64,000 nt of DNA. Source: S5-327 sp965200975. GTDB taxonomy: Bacteria; Chloroflexota; Dehalococcoidia; Lucifugimonadales; Australimonadaceae. Positions 32,031 to 41,586 of the stretch are shown here, in pieces (position 1 is the stretch's first letter; every line of letters begins with the position of its first letter). The stretch lies in NCBI GenBank assembly GCA_965200975.1, contig OZ241740.1:2108001-2172000 (forward strand). Reading direction: 5' to 3'. The notes beneath the pieces were generated by a model, which made no database searches, was not told the origin of the DNA, and worked only from the letters and a program-made list of their open reading frames with translations. Position numbers and translations under genes: made by a program.

Positions 32031-33248
32031 CTAGCTGCACGCATGGGCGTCGGCGCGCAGCTGCTCCGCCTTGTCTGTGCGCTCCCACGGCAGATCGAGG
32101 TCGGCGCGTCCGAAGTGGCCGTAGGATGCGGTCTGCCCGTAGATGGGGCGGCGCAGACCCAGCGCTGCGATAATTGCGCGAGGGCGCAGGTCGAAGTGTC
32201 TCCTCACAAGCTCGCGGATCTGGTCGGTGTCCACTTTGCCGGAGCCGAACGCCTCGATATCGAGACTTGTGGGTTCCGCGACTCCAATGGCGTAGGAGAT
32301 CTGTACTTCGCAACGGTCGGCGAGCCCTGCGGCGACGATATTCTTTGCGACCCACCGTGCGGCGTATGCGGCGGAGCGGTCGACTTTCGTGGGGTCTTTG
32401 CCGGAGAAGGCGCCGCCGCCGTGCCGCGCCGCGCCGCCGTAGGTGTCGACGATAATCTTACGGCCTGTGAGTCCGGCGTCGCCGTGCGGCCCGCCGGTGA
32501 CGAACCGTCCGGACGGGTTGACGAGTATGCGGGTCTCGTCGTCGATGAGTTCCGGCGGGACGACTGCGCCGATGATGTGCTCGCGCACGTCCCGGTCGAT
32601 CTGCTCGCCGGTGGCGTCGGCGCTGTGCTGAGTGCTCACGACGATGGTGTCGATCCGCTTGGGTTTGCCGTACTCGTACTCGACGGTAACCTGCGATTTG
32701 CCGTCCGGTTTGAGGTAGGAGACGACGCCTTCGCGCCGGGCGGCGGCGAGCCTGCGCGTAAGTTTGTGCGCGAGGGAGATGGGCAGCGGCATCAGCTCGG
32801 GCGTTTCGTTGCAGGCGAAGCCCACCATCATGCCCTGGTCTCCGGCGCCGGTCTCGAGGTCGTCGGCGCTGCTGCCGCGGTCTTCGAGGGCTGTGTCCAC
32901 TGCCGCCTTGATGTCGGGCGACTGGCCGTGGATGTGGATATCCACCTGGCAGTCCTTGTGGTCGATGCCTATCTCCGCGTTGTCGTAGCCGATGCGCTTG
33001 ATGGTTTCGCGGACGATGGTCTCGTAGTTGACCTCCGCCGAGGTCGTGATCTCGCCGATGACGGCGACGAAGTTCGTGCCGGTCGCGGTCTCGCAAGCGA
33101 CGCGCGCCTGCGGGTCCTGTTCGTAGATGGCGTCGAGGATGGCGTCGGACACCTGGTCGCACAGCTTATCGGGGTGGCCCTCGGTGACGGACTCGGAGGT
33201 GAGTACGTAGGAGGGAGAAGTCGCGAACGTGGTTCCGGTCTGTGTCAT
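32031..33248 (-). CDS. metK: S-adenosylmethionine synthetase
   Basis: A 405-residue enzyme that makes SAM from methionine and ATP, releasing phosphate and diphosphate. TSESVTEGHPDKLCDQVSDA at the N-terminus, the loop GAGDQGMMVGFA and the phosphate/K+ site GGGAFSGKDPTKVDRSAAY are textbook. It follows ahcY by 48 bp, so synthesis and the first step of SAH recycling share one transcript. No SAM riboswitch is recognised in the short gap or ahead of the operon. Confidence 0.97.
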   Translation of the reverse strand: MTQTGTTFATSPSYVLTSESVTEGHPDKLCDQVSDAILDAIYEQDPQARVACETATGTNFVAVIGEITTSAEVNYETIVRETIKRIGYDNAEIGIDHKDCQVDIHIHGQSPDIKAAVDTALEDRGSSADDLETGAGDQGMMVGFACNETPELMPLPISLAHKLTRRLAAARREGVVSYLKPDGKSQVTVEYEYGKPKRIDTIVVSTQHSADATGEQIDRDVREHIIGAVVPPELIDDETRILVNPSGRFVTGGPHGDAGLTGRKIIVDTYGGAARHGGGAFSGKDPTKVDRSAAYAARWVAKNIVAAGLADRCEVQISYAIGVAEPTSLDIEAFGSGKVDTDQIRELVRRHFDLRPRAIIAALGLRRPIYGQTASYGHFGRADLDLPWERTDKAEQLRADAHACS

Positions 33249-33296
33249 AACTGGTGTGTCCTCCGCGCAATCGAGCGTAGTCTGGTTGTGTGGGGC

Positions 33297-34568
33297 TTAG
33301 GTGCCGGCCTCCCAGCCGGCCAGGTAGGCGGCCTGTTCCTCAGTGAGGACGTCGGTCTCGAGGCCCATCGCCTGCAGTTTGAGCGCCGCCACCTGGCGGT
33401 CGATCTCCACGGGCACGTCGTACACGTCGACGGCGAGTTCCGCGGCGTGTTTGGCCATGTACTCCGCGCTGAGGGCCTGGTTGGCGAAGCTCATATCCAT
33501 CACTGCCGACGGGTGCCCTTCGGCAGAGGCGAGGTTCACGAGGCGGCCCTCGGCGAGCAGGTTGATGCGACGCCCGTCGCCCATAACGTACTGGTCGACC
33601 ATGGGGCGCACCGTCGTCTTTCCGGAGGCGGCGTCCTCGAGAGCGTCGATGTTGATTTCGATGTTGAAGTGGCCGCTGTTAGCCACAACGGCGCCGTCCT
33701 TCATTACCTGGAAGTGGCGGGCGTCGAGGGTGTGCTTGCCGCCGGTCACGGTGATGAAGATGTCGCCTACTCGCGCCGCGTCCTCCATTTTCATCACCCG
33801 GTGACCGTCCATAGTGGCCTCGAGCGCGCGAATCGGATCGATCTCCGTAACGATGACGTGCGCGCCCAGGCCGTGGGCGCGCATTGCGAGCCCTCGTCCG
33901 CACCAGCCGTAGCCTGCGACGACGACGTTCTTGCCGGCGTAGAGCACGTTGGTGGCGCGCATAATGCCGTCGAGCGTGCTCTGGCCGGTGCCGTAGCGGT
34001 TGTCGAACATATGCTTGGTGTCGGCCTCGTTGACCGCGATTATGGGGTAGCGCAGCTTCCCGGCCTGGGCCATGCTTCGCAGGCGAATCACCCCGGTGGT
34101 CGTCTCCTCCATGCCGCCGATGACCTTGTCGAGCAGCGCGGGCCGCTGGGTGTGGAGGATCGCGACCACGTCGGCGCCGTCGTCCATCGTCATATGGGGA
34201 CGGGCCTCGATAGCGGATGCGATGTGGCCGTAGTACGTGTCGTTATCCTCGCCCTTGATGGCGTAGGTGGGCACGTCGTAGGCGACGGCGAGGGCGGCGG
34301 CGACCGGGTCTTGCGTCGAGAGGGGGTTGCTGGCGCACAGATGCACGCTTGCGCCGCCGGCTTTGAGCGCGCGCACGAGGTTCGCCGTCTCGGTCGTTAC
34401 GTGGAGGCACGCGGCGAGCGTCAGGCCCTTCAGCGGCTGTTCGGCGGCGAAACGCTCGCCGATAAGCTTGATGACGGGCATCTCGCGGGCGGCCCAGTCG
34501 ATGAGGCGGGCGCCCTCTTCCGCGAGGGCGGGGTCTTTGATGTCTCCGAGCTTTCCTTCAGGCTGCAC
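33297..34568 (-). CDS. ahcY: Adenosylhomocysteinase
   Basis: A 423-residue NAD-dependent enzyme that splits S-adenosylhomocysteine, the inhibitory product of methyl transfer, to adenosine and homocysteine. GDIKDPALAEEGARLIDWA opens the protein; the NAD site is VVAGYGWCGRGLAMRAHG near residue 215; the ending DRQVAALKLQAMGLETDVLT is diagnostic. It uses a GTG start behind GGAGAG, 22 bp after the rhodanese stop. Length fits the short bacterial/archaeal form lacking the ~40-residue insert. Confidence 0.96.
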   Translation of the reverse strand: MQPEGKLGDIKDPALAEEGARLIDWAAREMPVIKLIGERFAAEQPLKGLTLAACLHVTTETANLVRALKAGGASVHLCASNPLSTQDPVAAALAVAYDVPTYAIKGEDNDTYYGHIASAIEARPHMTMDDGADVVAILHTQRPALLDKVIGGMEETTTGVIRLRSMAQAGKLRYPIIAVNEADTKHMFDNRYGTGQSTLDGIMRATNVLYAGKNVVVAGYGWCGRGLAMRAHGLGAHVIVTEIDPIRALEATMDGHRVMKMEDAARVGDIFITVTGGKHTLDARHFQVMKDGAVVANSGHFNIEINIDALEDAASGKTTVRPMVDQYVMGDGRRINLLAEGRLVNLASAEGHPSAVMDMSFANQALSAEYMAKHAAELAVDVYDVPVEIDRQVAALKLQAMGLETDVLTEEQAAYLAGWEAGT

Positions 34569-34590
34569 GTTCTCTCCGTTCGCGGGCGTA

Positions 34591-34944
34591 CTAGGCGTTG
34601 TATTCGGTGGGGAGCTGGGCGTCGATCCAGACGGGGGTTCCCTGCTCGATGTTGTAGAGGCGCTCCTGCTCGAAGCCGAGCGCCGAGGCCATTTCGGCGG
34701 CGAGCCCGGAGCGCACGCCCGCCGCGCAGATGAACAGCAGGTCCTGATCCCGGGGCAGCTTCTCCTCCGCCTCGCCGAGAAAATCGTCGACGGGGATGTG
34801 GACTGCGCCGGCGGCGTGGCCCGACTCCCACTCGTCGTGGCGCCTTACATCAACGATGAGCGCGCCCTCCTGTTGCATCTCGTGGGCCTCCTGCACCGAG
34901 ACCCTTCGGTACGGTTCGCCGGGTTCTTGTCTGCCTCGCGCCAT
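34591..34944 (-). CDS. Single-domain rhodanese
   Basis: A 117-residue sulfurtransferase domain. YRRVSVQEAHEM, VDVRRHDEWESGHAAGAVHIP and the active-site loop FICAAGVRSGLAA (Cys persulfide carrier) are visible. ATG 34944 has AGGAGG at a good distance; the frame is open further upstream but lies inside the intergenic region. Within a methionine-salvage operon it may move sulfur from methylthio or homocysteine-derived compounds, but such domains are common and the partner is unknown. Confidence 0.9.
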   Translation of the reverse strand: MARGRQEPGEPYRRVSVQEAHEMQQEGALIVDVRRHDEWESGHAAGAVHIPVDDFLGEAEEKLPRDQDLLFICAAGVRSGLAAEMASALGFEQERLYNIEQGTPVWIDAQLPTEYNA

Positions 34945-34993
34945 CGCGGATCCTCCTGGCTGCTGTGTGTAGTCTGTCTGCCGAGTCAACGAA

Positions 34994-35859
34994 TCAGTTC
35001 ATATACCGGGAGATAATCGGGCCGAGGCGGTCGATCGTCTCCTGAGGCACGAGCTCCCGCGGGGTTACGATAGCCGCGGCGAGCGCGTCGCCGCAGGCGC
35101 AGCCGCGCTCGCCCGTAAGCGACGGGACGAGGCGGCGCAGCGTCTCGCGCGACGTATCGGCGTTGCGCTGCAGATTCGCGATGACCATCTCGACCGTGAC
35201 GTGGTCGCCGCTCTCGCGCCACACGTCGTAGTCGGTGGCGCAGGCGAGGGTGGCGTAGCACATCTCGGCCTCGCGGACGAGCTTGGCCTCGGGCAGGGCC
35301 GTCATACCGATGATGCTTGCCCCCCATGAGCGGTGGATGTGCGACTCCGCCCTGGTCGAGAATGCGGGGCCTTCCATCACCACGAACGCGCCGCCGCGGT
35401 GGACGGTCGCGCCGGTTGCGCCGGCCGCCGCGGCCAGCCGCTCGCTCAGCGCCGGACAGAACGGGTCGGCGAACGCAACGTGCGCGGCCAGCCCGTCCCC
35501 GAAGAATGTGCGCTCGCGCATCGACGTGCGGTCGATCAGCTGGTCGGGCACGACGAGGTGCAACGGGGCGATCTCTTCCCTGAGGCTGCCAACGGCGCTG
35601 ACCGAGACGACGCGCTCCACGCCAAGCTGCTTCAGCGCGTGGATGTTCGCGCGCGCAGGGATGTCGGTGGGGAGGATGCGGTGGCCTCGTCCGTGACGCG
35701 GCAGGAAGGCGACGGCTACGCCCTCGATATCGCCTATCGTTATAGCGTCGCTCGGCGCGCCGAACGGCGTATCGAGTTCGACCTCCCGGCGGTTGTCGAG
35801 GGGCATATCGTAGAGCCCCGTGCCGCCGATGACGCCGATGCGAGCGACCGCGGAAATCG

Positions 35860-35863
<4 letters not shown>
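34994..35863 (-). CDS. mtnP: S-methyl-5'-thioadenosine phosphorylase
   Basis: A 289-residue purine phosphorylase that cleaves methylthioadenosine to adenine and methylthioribose-1-phosphate. GVIGGTGLYDMP, FLPRHGRGHRILPTDIPARA and MEGPAFSTRAESHIHRSWGA follow the MTAP pattern, with the Ser/Thr and Asn substitutions that favour MTA over other nucleosides. GTG 35863 overlaps the stop of mtnA (GTGA) and GAGGAGA lies just before it. Together with mtnA it provides the first two steps of methionine salvage; the later mtn genes are not here. Confidence 0.94.
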
Positions 35864-36930
<1,067 letters not shown>

Positions 36931-36990
36931 AGATGGAGTCACGAGGCTTACGTCGCGGTCGGGTGTGCTGCGTGTCGCAGGCCGTCCGTC

Positions 36991-36996
36991 AGTGTA
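36991..36996 (-). promoter_or_regulatory. Possible extended -10 promoter of the methionine-cycle operon
   Basis: Reverse strand TGGTACACT contains TACACT with a TG one base upstream, the extended -10 arrangement. The -35 region is poor. Leader about 54 nt to the mtnA ATG. Confidence 0.4.
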
Positions 36997-37080
36997 CCAC
37001 AAGAGCGCCGCCGCCCTCCCGCTCATACCGGCAGGACGGGCGCTCCCTCAGGCCGCTGTGGATTGGGCGCTCCCGAAAAC

Positions 37081-37195
37081 GAGGGGGTCCGGGGGAGAGA
37101 ACTCTCTCCCGGGAGCGCGCAGCGCTCATGCTTTGGCGGAGTGTGGTAGTTCCGGAGAACTGGGAGAGCGTCCGCTCCCCAGACCCCCTGGGAAC
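37081..37195. repeat. Inverted doublet of the palindromic repeat (REPIN-like), copy A
   Basis: The left half (GAGGGGGTCCGGGGGAGAG) is a reverse-complement family unit and the right half (GGGAGAGCGTCCGCTCCCC, AGACCCCCTGGGAAC) a direct one, separated by about 35 bp (GCTCATGCTTTGGCGGAGTG). The reverse complement of the left half matches the single copy at 5660-5710 at all but a few positions. Confidence 0.82.
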
Positions 37196-37251
37196 TTTTT
37201 GCAGGCGAGCATGCGCTGCCGCAGACGCTCTTGCGGGCGCGCCCGAAAAAC

Positions 37252-37367
37252 GAGGGGGTCCGGGGGAGAGAACTCTCTCCCGGGAGCGCGCAGTGCTCAG
37301 GCTTTGGCGGAGTGTGGTAGTTCCGGAGAACTGGGAGAGCGTCCGCTCCCCCAGACCCCCTGGGAAC
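37252..37367. repeat. Inverted doublet of the palindromic repeat (REPIN-like), copy B
   Basis: Nearly identical to copy A, 171 bp away in the same orientation, differing by a few substitutions (AGTGCTCAGG for AGCGCTCATG) and one extra C in the right half. Clearly a recent duplication of copy A or the reverse. Confidence 0.85.
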
Positions 37368-37471
37368 TTTGTGGGGGAGGATGCGCTCCTCACACCCCTG
37401 GGAATTTTTGCAGGCGAGCATGCGCTGCCGCGGACGTTGTGGATTGGGCGCGCTCCCGGGAGCGCCGGCGC

Positions 37472-38281
37472 TTAGGCGGAGTCTTCGCCGGCGGGGGCTG
37501 CAAGCTCGATTTCGCACTCCGACAACGCTTGGAAGAGCTCGATGGGGATGGCGGGCAGCTCGCCGCCGTCGTCGGCGCTGCTGTCGGGAGCAGCCAGCGC
37601 GAGGAGAAGCTGTTGGATATCGACGTGCTCGACGATGCAGACGAACTGCGCGACCGAGAAGTCGAGCGCGGGATCGCCGATCAGTTCGCCGACCGAGACT
37701 GCCGCGGACTCTTCATCGTTGAGGCAGAAGGCGAGGCCGATAGCGCTGCCGATCGCCGCTCCGAAGTCGGGCGCGGCGCCGCCGTCCGTTGCGCCCGACA
37801 CGCGGGCGAGTAGGCCAAAGTCGGCGGTGGCGAACGTGCGGCGCAGGCAATTCTCGCTATCGGGGCTGAGTCCGCCGACTCTGTCGTCGAGATAAGCGAC
37901 GACCATAATCACCGCGTTCGCCTGTTGCAGACAGCCGAGCGGGAGGGCTGTGAGCGCTGTCCCTTCCGCGAGCGCCGGCTCGTCGAGCAGCGCCTGGTAG
38001 GTGTCGTCGCCAAGCGCGGAGCGGATGCAGTCGCGTTCGGAGGGATAGAGTTCGTCGTCGACGTCCCGCCATACTGCGCCGGCCCCGATGTCGACCGTGA
38101 TCGACGGCGGCAGCGGCGTAGCCGTCGGAGTAGGAGGCGGGGTGGGGGTCGCGGTAGGCGTCGGTGTCGGGGTGGGCCTCGCGGCGGGCGTCGGCGTTGG
38201 GGTGGGGTCGGTTCCGCAGGCGGCAGCCGCGAGAACGGCGGCGGCGAGCATCGCGATTAGCAGGAAGGAGCGCACTAGCAT
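37472..38281 (-). CDS. Secreted Cys-rich lipoprotein of unknown function
   Basis: A 269-residue exported lipoprotein I do not recognise. The signal peptide ends in a lipobox-like AAAAC; a 45-residue Pro/Thr linker (PTPTPTPTAT-type) follows; the mature domain from about residue 70 has six Cys spaced as if in disulfide pairs (ERDCIRSALGDDTYQALL, LGCLQQAN, ENCLRRTF, FCLND, FVCIVEHVD, SECEIEL). Two D-x-C-hrs-like repeats with similar helices suggest an internal duplication. ATG 38281 directly follows AGAGGA. Between it and its neighbours lie repeat blocks on both sides. Confidence 0.75.
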   Translation of the reverse strand: MLVRSFLLIAMLAAAVLAAAACGTDPTPTPTPAARPTPTPTPTATPTPPPTPTATPLPPSITVDIGAGAVWRDVDDELYPSERDCIRSALGDDTYQALLDEPALAEGTALTALPLGCLQQANAVIMVVAYLDDRVGGLSPDSENCLRRTFATADFGLLARVSGATDGGAAPDFGAAIGSAIGLAFCLNDEESAAVSVGELIGDPALDFSVAQFVCIVEHVDIQQLLLALAAPDSSADDGGELPAIPIELFQALSECEIELAAPAGEDSA

Positions 38282-38411
38282 TCCTCTGGGGTTGGTTTGG
38301 CGAGCGGCGCAACCGTCATCATCGCAGAGGCGCCCGCAGCAGGCAACGCTGAGATAGGGGGCTACTCCTAGCTTCCTCTTCCTCTCCGCAACGAGGGGGC
38401 TCCGCGGGAAC

Positions 38412-38526
38412 GAGGGGGTCCGGGGGAGAGGATTCTCTCCCGGGAGCGCGCAGCGCTCGTGCGTTCGCGAGTGTGGCAGTTCCGGGAAACTGGGAGAGCG
38501 TCCGCTCCCCCAGACCCCCTGGGAAC
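38412..38526. repeat. Inverted doublet of the palindromic repeat (REPIN-like), copy C
   Basis: Third doublet, same arrangement as A and B, with more differences in the spacer (GCTCGTGCGTTCGCGAGTG, itself a small palindrome around TTCGCGA). A CCTGGGAACTTTGTGGG segment follows at 38541. It lies between the lipoprotein gene and recF; the rest of this 300-bp gap shows only the recF -10 box. Confidence 0.82.
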
Positions 38527-38571
38527 TCCCCCCCCATACCCCTGGGAACTTTGTGGGCGATGCCGCTCCGG

Positions 38572-38577
38572 TAGAAT
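38572..38577 (+). promoter_or_regulatory. -10 box placed for a leaderless recF message
   Basis: TAGAAT ends 6 bp before the recF GTG, so transcription would start at or very near the start codon. No ribosome-binding site is visible. A weak -35 (TTTGTGG region) overlaps the repeat tail. Confidence 0.4.
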
Positions 38578-38583
38578 ACGGGC

Positions 38584-39714
38584 GTGCAGGTCGCCGATCT
38601 CTCGCTGACCAACTTTCGCTCTTACCGGCAGCTCGACCTGTCGCTCGGCCCCGGCCTGACGGCGGTCGTCGGCGGAAACGCCGAGGGCAAGAGCAACTTG
38701 CTCGAGGCGCTCTACCTGCTCGCCATCGGCAAGTCATACCGAGCCTCGGTGGAGCGCGACCTCGTAGCGTGGGAAGCGGCGCGGGCCGGAGCTTACGCCA
38801 TCATCGCGGCTACGCTCGCAGGCCGCGACGGCCCGGTAGAGATTCGGGTGGGGCTGGACTGCTCAGCCGCCTCAGGAGTAGCGAAGCGCATCCGCATCAA
38901 CGGCGTGCCCCGGCGAGCGTCCGACCTTGTGGGCGTAATGAGCGCAGTGCTCTTCTCGGCGGAGGACATCGACCTAGTGTTCGGTGCGCCGTCGGGGCGG
39001 CGCCGGTACCTCGACGTGCTCCTCTCGCAGATGTCGCGGCGCTACCTCCTGGCCCTCTCGCGCTACCAGCGCGTGCTGTCGCAGCGGAATGCGCTGCTCA
39101 AGGCGATGCGCGAGGGCCGCGGCAGCGAGGCTGAATTGCAGTTGTGGGACGAGTCTCTCTGCGCCGAGGGCGCTGTTGTGCTTGCGGAGCGGTGGGCGTC
39201 GATGGACACGCTTGGCGCGCTCGTCGCCGAGGCGTTCGGGCGGCTCTATGGGGAAGGGCTTACCCTCGAGTACGTGGATACGGCGCCGCGCGCCGGGGAC
39301 GAGGCGGCTGCGCAAGCGATGCAGCGCGCGTTGCGCGCGACGCGCAGGCAGGAGCGCGCGCTCGGCGCGACCGTCGCCGGCCCCCACCGCGACGACTTGC
39401 GGCTGCTGCTGGACGGCGTGGAGCTTGCCCGCCACGCCTCGCGGGGCCAGGCGCGACTGGCGGCGCTCGCGCTGCGGCTCGGCGAGGGGCGGATCCTCGC
39501 TGCGCGCCGGGGCGACCCGCCGCTGCTCCTACTCGACGATGTGTTGTCGGAGCTCGACGAGCGCCGCCGCGCCTACGTCCTGCAGGAGGCGCAGACCTAC
39601 CCCCAGGCCATCGTGACATCGGCGGACGCGCGGGCGCTGCCCGCTGCGCAGCTTGCCGGCGCCCGACGTCTGCGCGTCGAGGGGGGCGCGGTATTCGACG
39701 AGGCGGCGGCGTGA
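38584..39714 (+). CDS. recF: DNA replication/repair protein RecF
   Basis: A 376-residue SMC-like ATPase that helps load RecA at single-stranded gaps. Walker A is GGNAEGKSN near residue 33, the signature region ALRLGEGRIL precedes Walker B LLLLDDVLSELDERR. The start is GTG 38584, at the beginning of family homology (VADLSLTNFRSY). It is not next to dnaA, dnaN or gyrB, where recF often lies, but heads a small operon with an ABC exporter: its TGA overlaps the next GTG. Confidence 0.95.
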   Translation: MQVADLSLTNFRSYRQLDLSLGPGLTAVVGGNAEGKSNLLEALYLLAIGKSYRASVERDLVAWEAARAGAYAIIAATLAGRDGPVEIRVGLDCSAASGVAKRIRINGVPRRASDLVGVMSAVLFSAEDIDLVFGAPSGRRRYLDVLLSQMSRRYLLALSRYQRVLSQRNALLKAMREGRGSEAELQLWDESLCAEGAVVLAERWASMDTLGALVAEAFGRLYGEGLTLEYVDTAPRAGDEAAAQAMQRALRATRRQERALGATVAGPHRDDLRLLLDGVELARHASRGQARLAALALRLGEGRILAARRGDPPLLLLDDVLSELDERRRAYVLQEAQTYPQAIVTSADARALPAAQLAGARRLRVEGGAVFDEAAA

Positions 39715-40634
39715 GCGAGCCGTCCGCGCCGGCCATCGAGGTTACGGGCGCCCGCAAGCGGTTCGGCGGCGTCGAGGCGCTGCGCGGCGTCGACCTGCGC
39801 GTCGAGCGCGGGGAAGTGTTCGGCTTCCTGGGGCCGAACGGGGCCGGCAAGACGACGACCATCCGCATTCTGATGGGGTTCGTCCGGTGCGACGCCGGCG
39901 CCGCCCGGGTGCTGGGCCGCGACGCATGGCGGGAGAATGTCGCCGTCAAGGCGCGCGTAGGCTTCCTGCCCGACGTCATCGCCTTCGGCGGCGGATTCAC
40001 GGGCCAGGGTTTTCTCGACTATATGGCGAGCCTGCGGGGGCAGAGCGGCGCAGCGCGACGGCAGGCCGAGCTGGTCGAACGCCTGCAGCTGTCGCAAGCG
40101 ACGCTGCACCGCAAAGTCCGCGGCTATTCGGCAGGCATGGCGAAGAAGCTCGCTCTGGCGCAGGCGATGCAGCACGATCCGGAACTGCTGATTATGGACG
40201 AGCCAACCGAGGCGCTCGACCCGCTCATCCGGCAGGAGCTGTTCAGCCTTCTGCGCGAGGCGCGGCTGCGGGGCGTAACCGTGTTTATGTCGTCCCACGT
40301 CCTCCCCGACGTGCAGGAGGTCTGCGAGCGCGTGGCGCTCATCCGGGCGGGCCGCATCGTCGCGACCGGCGACGTCGACGCGCTCCGGCAGGGCAAGACG
40401 CGCACGATGGTGGTCGAGTTCCGCACCCCTCCGGCGTCGGAGCTGAGCGTCCCCGGCGTCGAGACGCTCTCCCGCGAAGGGAACAGGTGGACGCTCGGCG
40501 TCTCGGGCGACGTGAACGCCGTAGTGCGCGAGCTGGCGAAACACGACCTTGCCGACCTGACTTATGAGCGAATGAACCTCGACGAACTGTTCCTGGGCTA
40601 CTACGGCGAACACGGGGAGTCCGCCGGTGCGTAG
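39711..40634 (+). CDS. ABC exporter ATP-binding protein
   Basis: A 307-residue nucleotide-binding subunit. Walker A GPNGAGKTTT near residue 40, Q-loop region PDVIAFGGGFTGQGF, signature YSAGMAKKLALAQA (the usual SGG is SAG), Walker B LLIMDEPTEALDP and the H-loop SSHVLPD. The C-terminal ~80 residues are the DrrA/CcmA-type extension common to ABC-2 systems. GTG 39711 overlaps the recF stop (GTGA), and the 3' end overlaps the permease gene by 8 bp. Exported substrate unknown. Confidence 0.93.
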   Translation: MSEPSAPAIEVTGARKRFGGVEALRGVDLRVERGEVFGFLGPNGAGKTTTIRILMGFVRCDAGAARVLGRDAWRENVAVKARVGFLPDVIAFGGGFTGQGFLDYMASLRGQSGAARRQAELVERLQLSQATLHRKVRGYSAGMAKKLALAQAMQHDPELLIMDEPTEALDPLIRQELFSLLREARLRGVTVFMSSHVLPDVQEVCERVALIRAGRIVATGDVDALRQGKTRTMVVEFRTPPASELSVPGVETLSREGNRWTLGVSGDVNAVVRELAKHDLADLTYERMNLDELFLGYYGEHGESAGA

Positions 40635-41433
40635 CGTGTTCGGCCAAACCTTGCGCGCCTACCGCACCGGGCTGCTCGCCGTAACGGCGAGTCTGTTCGC
40701 GGTGAGCATGATTATCGTGTACACATTCGAGGCTTTTGGAGGGCTCGAGGCGTTTGCCGACCTTTTCGAGCTGCTGCCGACGCCCATAGCGGCGCTCTTC
40801 CGCGCGCAGGGAGGCATTGGGGCCACCGCGACGGGCTACATCGCAGCGGACTACCGGCATCCGTTCTACATCATCGCCGGGTTCGCCTACGCTATCGCAG
40901 TCGCCAGCGGCGCCCCGGCGCGCGAGATCGAGCGGGGCACAGCATTGATGCTGCTGGCGGCGCCCATCGCCCGGCGGCGCTACCTGCTGCCCAAGTTCGC
41001 AGTGCTCATCGCCGGCGCCGCGGCGGTCGCGCTCTCCACATGGCTCGGAACCTTCGCGGGAGCTACGCTCACCGGCATCAGCGATGAGATCCAGTACGGG
41101 CGGCTCCTTGTCGCGCAGCTGAACATGTTCGCGCTCATTCTTGCGGCGGGCGGCGTCACCGCCTTTATCTCCGCCGCAAGCTCCGACGGCGGACAGACGG
41201 TCGTGTGGGGCGCGGGAATTGCAACGGTGATGTACTTCGTCGACTTCCTCTCGTACATCTGGGGGCCTGCGGAGCCCGCCGGGCTGTTCACGCTCTTCCA
41301 CTACTACGACCCTCTGGGAGTCTCCCAGCGCGGCGGCGTTCCCTGGCGCGACCTTGCAGTGCTGTTCGGCGCCGCCGCCGCAGGCTTCACCGCCGCGCTC
41401 GTCGTCTTCCACCGCCGCGACATCGCCCGCTAG
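40627..41433 (+). CDS. ABC-2 type permease
   Basis: A 268-residue membrane subunit with about six hydrophobic helices (for example IIAGFAYAIAVASG, YLLPKFAVLIAGAAAVALS, VVWGAGIATVMYFVDFL) and the EIERGTALMLLAAPIARRRYL loop typical of ABC-2 permeases. It starts with GTG inside the ATP-binding gene, so the two form one exporter. Function could be drug, lipid or polysaccharide export; sequence does not tell. A strong hairpin follows at 41521. Confidence 0.88.
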   Translation: MRSVFGQTLRAYRTGLLAVTASLFAVSMIIVYTFEAFGGLEAFADLFELLPTPIAALFRAQGGIGATATGYIAADYRHPFYIIAGFAYAIAVASGAPAREIERGTALMLLAAPIARRRYLLPKFAVLIAGAAAVALSTWLGTFAGATLTGISDEIQYGRLLVAQLNMFALILAAGGVTAFISAASSDGGQTVVWGAGIATVMYFVDFLSYIWGPAEPAGLFTLFHYYDPLGVSQRGGVPWRDLAVLFGAAAAGFTAALVVFHRRDIAR

Positions 41434-41520
41434 GGGCCATTCCAACGCGAGAATCCGCAAACAAGCGGAGGAACGCCCCTACGCCGTCAACAGCTGGGAG
41501 CGGTGGGCCGGAAGCAAGAG

Positions 41521-41552
41521 AGAGGCCCGCTTCCCTGTTGGAGCGGGCCTCT
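41521..41552. terminator. Bidirectional terminator closing the r-protein super-operon
   Basis: AGAGGCCCGCT (41521-41531) pairs perfectly with AGCGGGCCTCT (41542-41552) around a 10-nt loop. On the reverse strand it lies 34 bp after the rpsI stop and is followed by CTCTCTTGCTTCC. It also follows the forward ABC permease gene by about 90 bp. Confidence 0.75.
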
Positions 41553-41586
41553 TCGGCGTGGCGTCTGAGGGGAACGGAAACGCTCG

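Larger units (their letters stand above)
36931..37471. other. Gene-free block built from repeat units
   Basis: Between mtnA and the Cys-rich lipoprotein gene. The first ~70 bp carry the mtnA promoter. From 37055 to 37460 the DNA is a mosaic: GTGGATTGGGCG segments at both edges (about 37058 and 37439), two 115-bp inverted doublets, and two copies of GCAGGCGAGCATGCGCTGCC (37201-37220 and from 37410). The order suggests a segmental duplication with a ~171-bp period. Confidence 0.7.

Noticed and set aside
33249..33296. A SAM riboswitch for the metK/ahcY operon
   Set aside because: The gap is only 48 bp and the mtnA leader is short; no SAM-aptamer pattern such as the conserved GNAACC-type core was seen.
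31449..34733. A 1094-residue forward open frame opposite the methionine operon
   Set aside because: It is the antisense shadow of ahcY, metK and the phosphohexomutase, all of which have strong family motifs; the composition of the shadow is unlike a real protein.
37081..37460. An insertion-sequence remnant with terminal inverted repeats
   Set aside because: No transposase frame, no target-site duplication recognised and the unit is only ~115 bp; a REP/REPIN-like explanation fits better.
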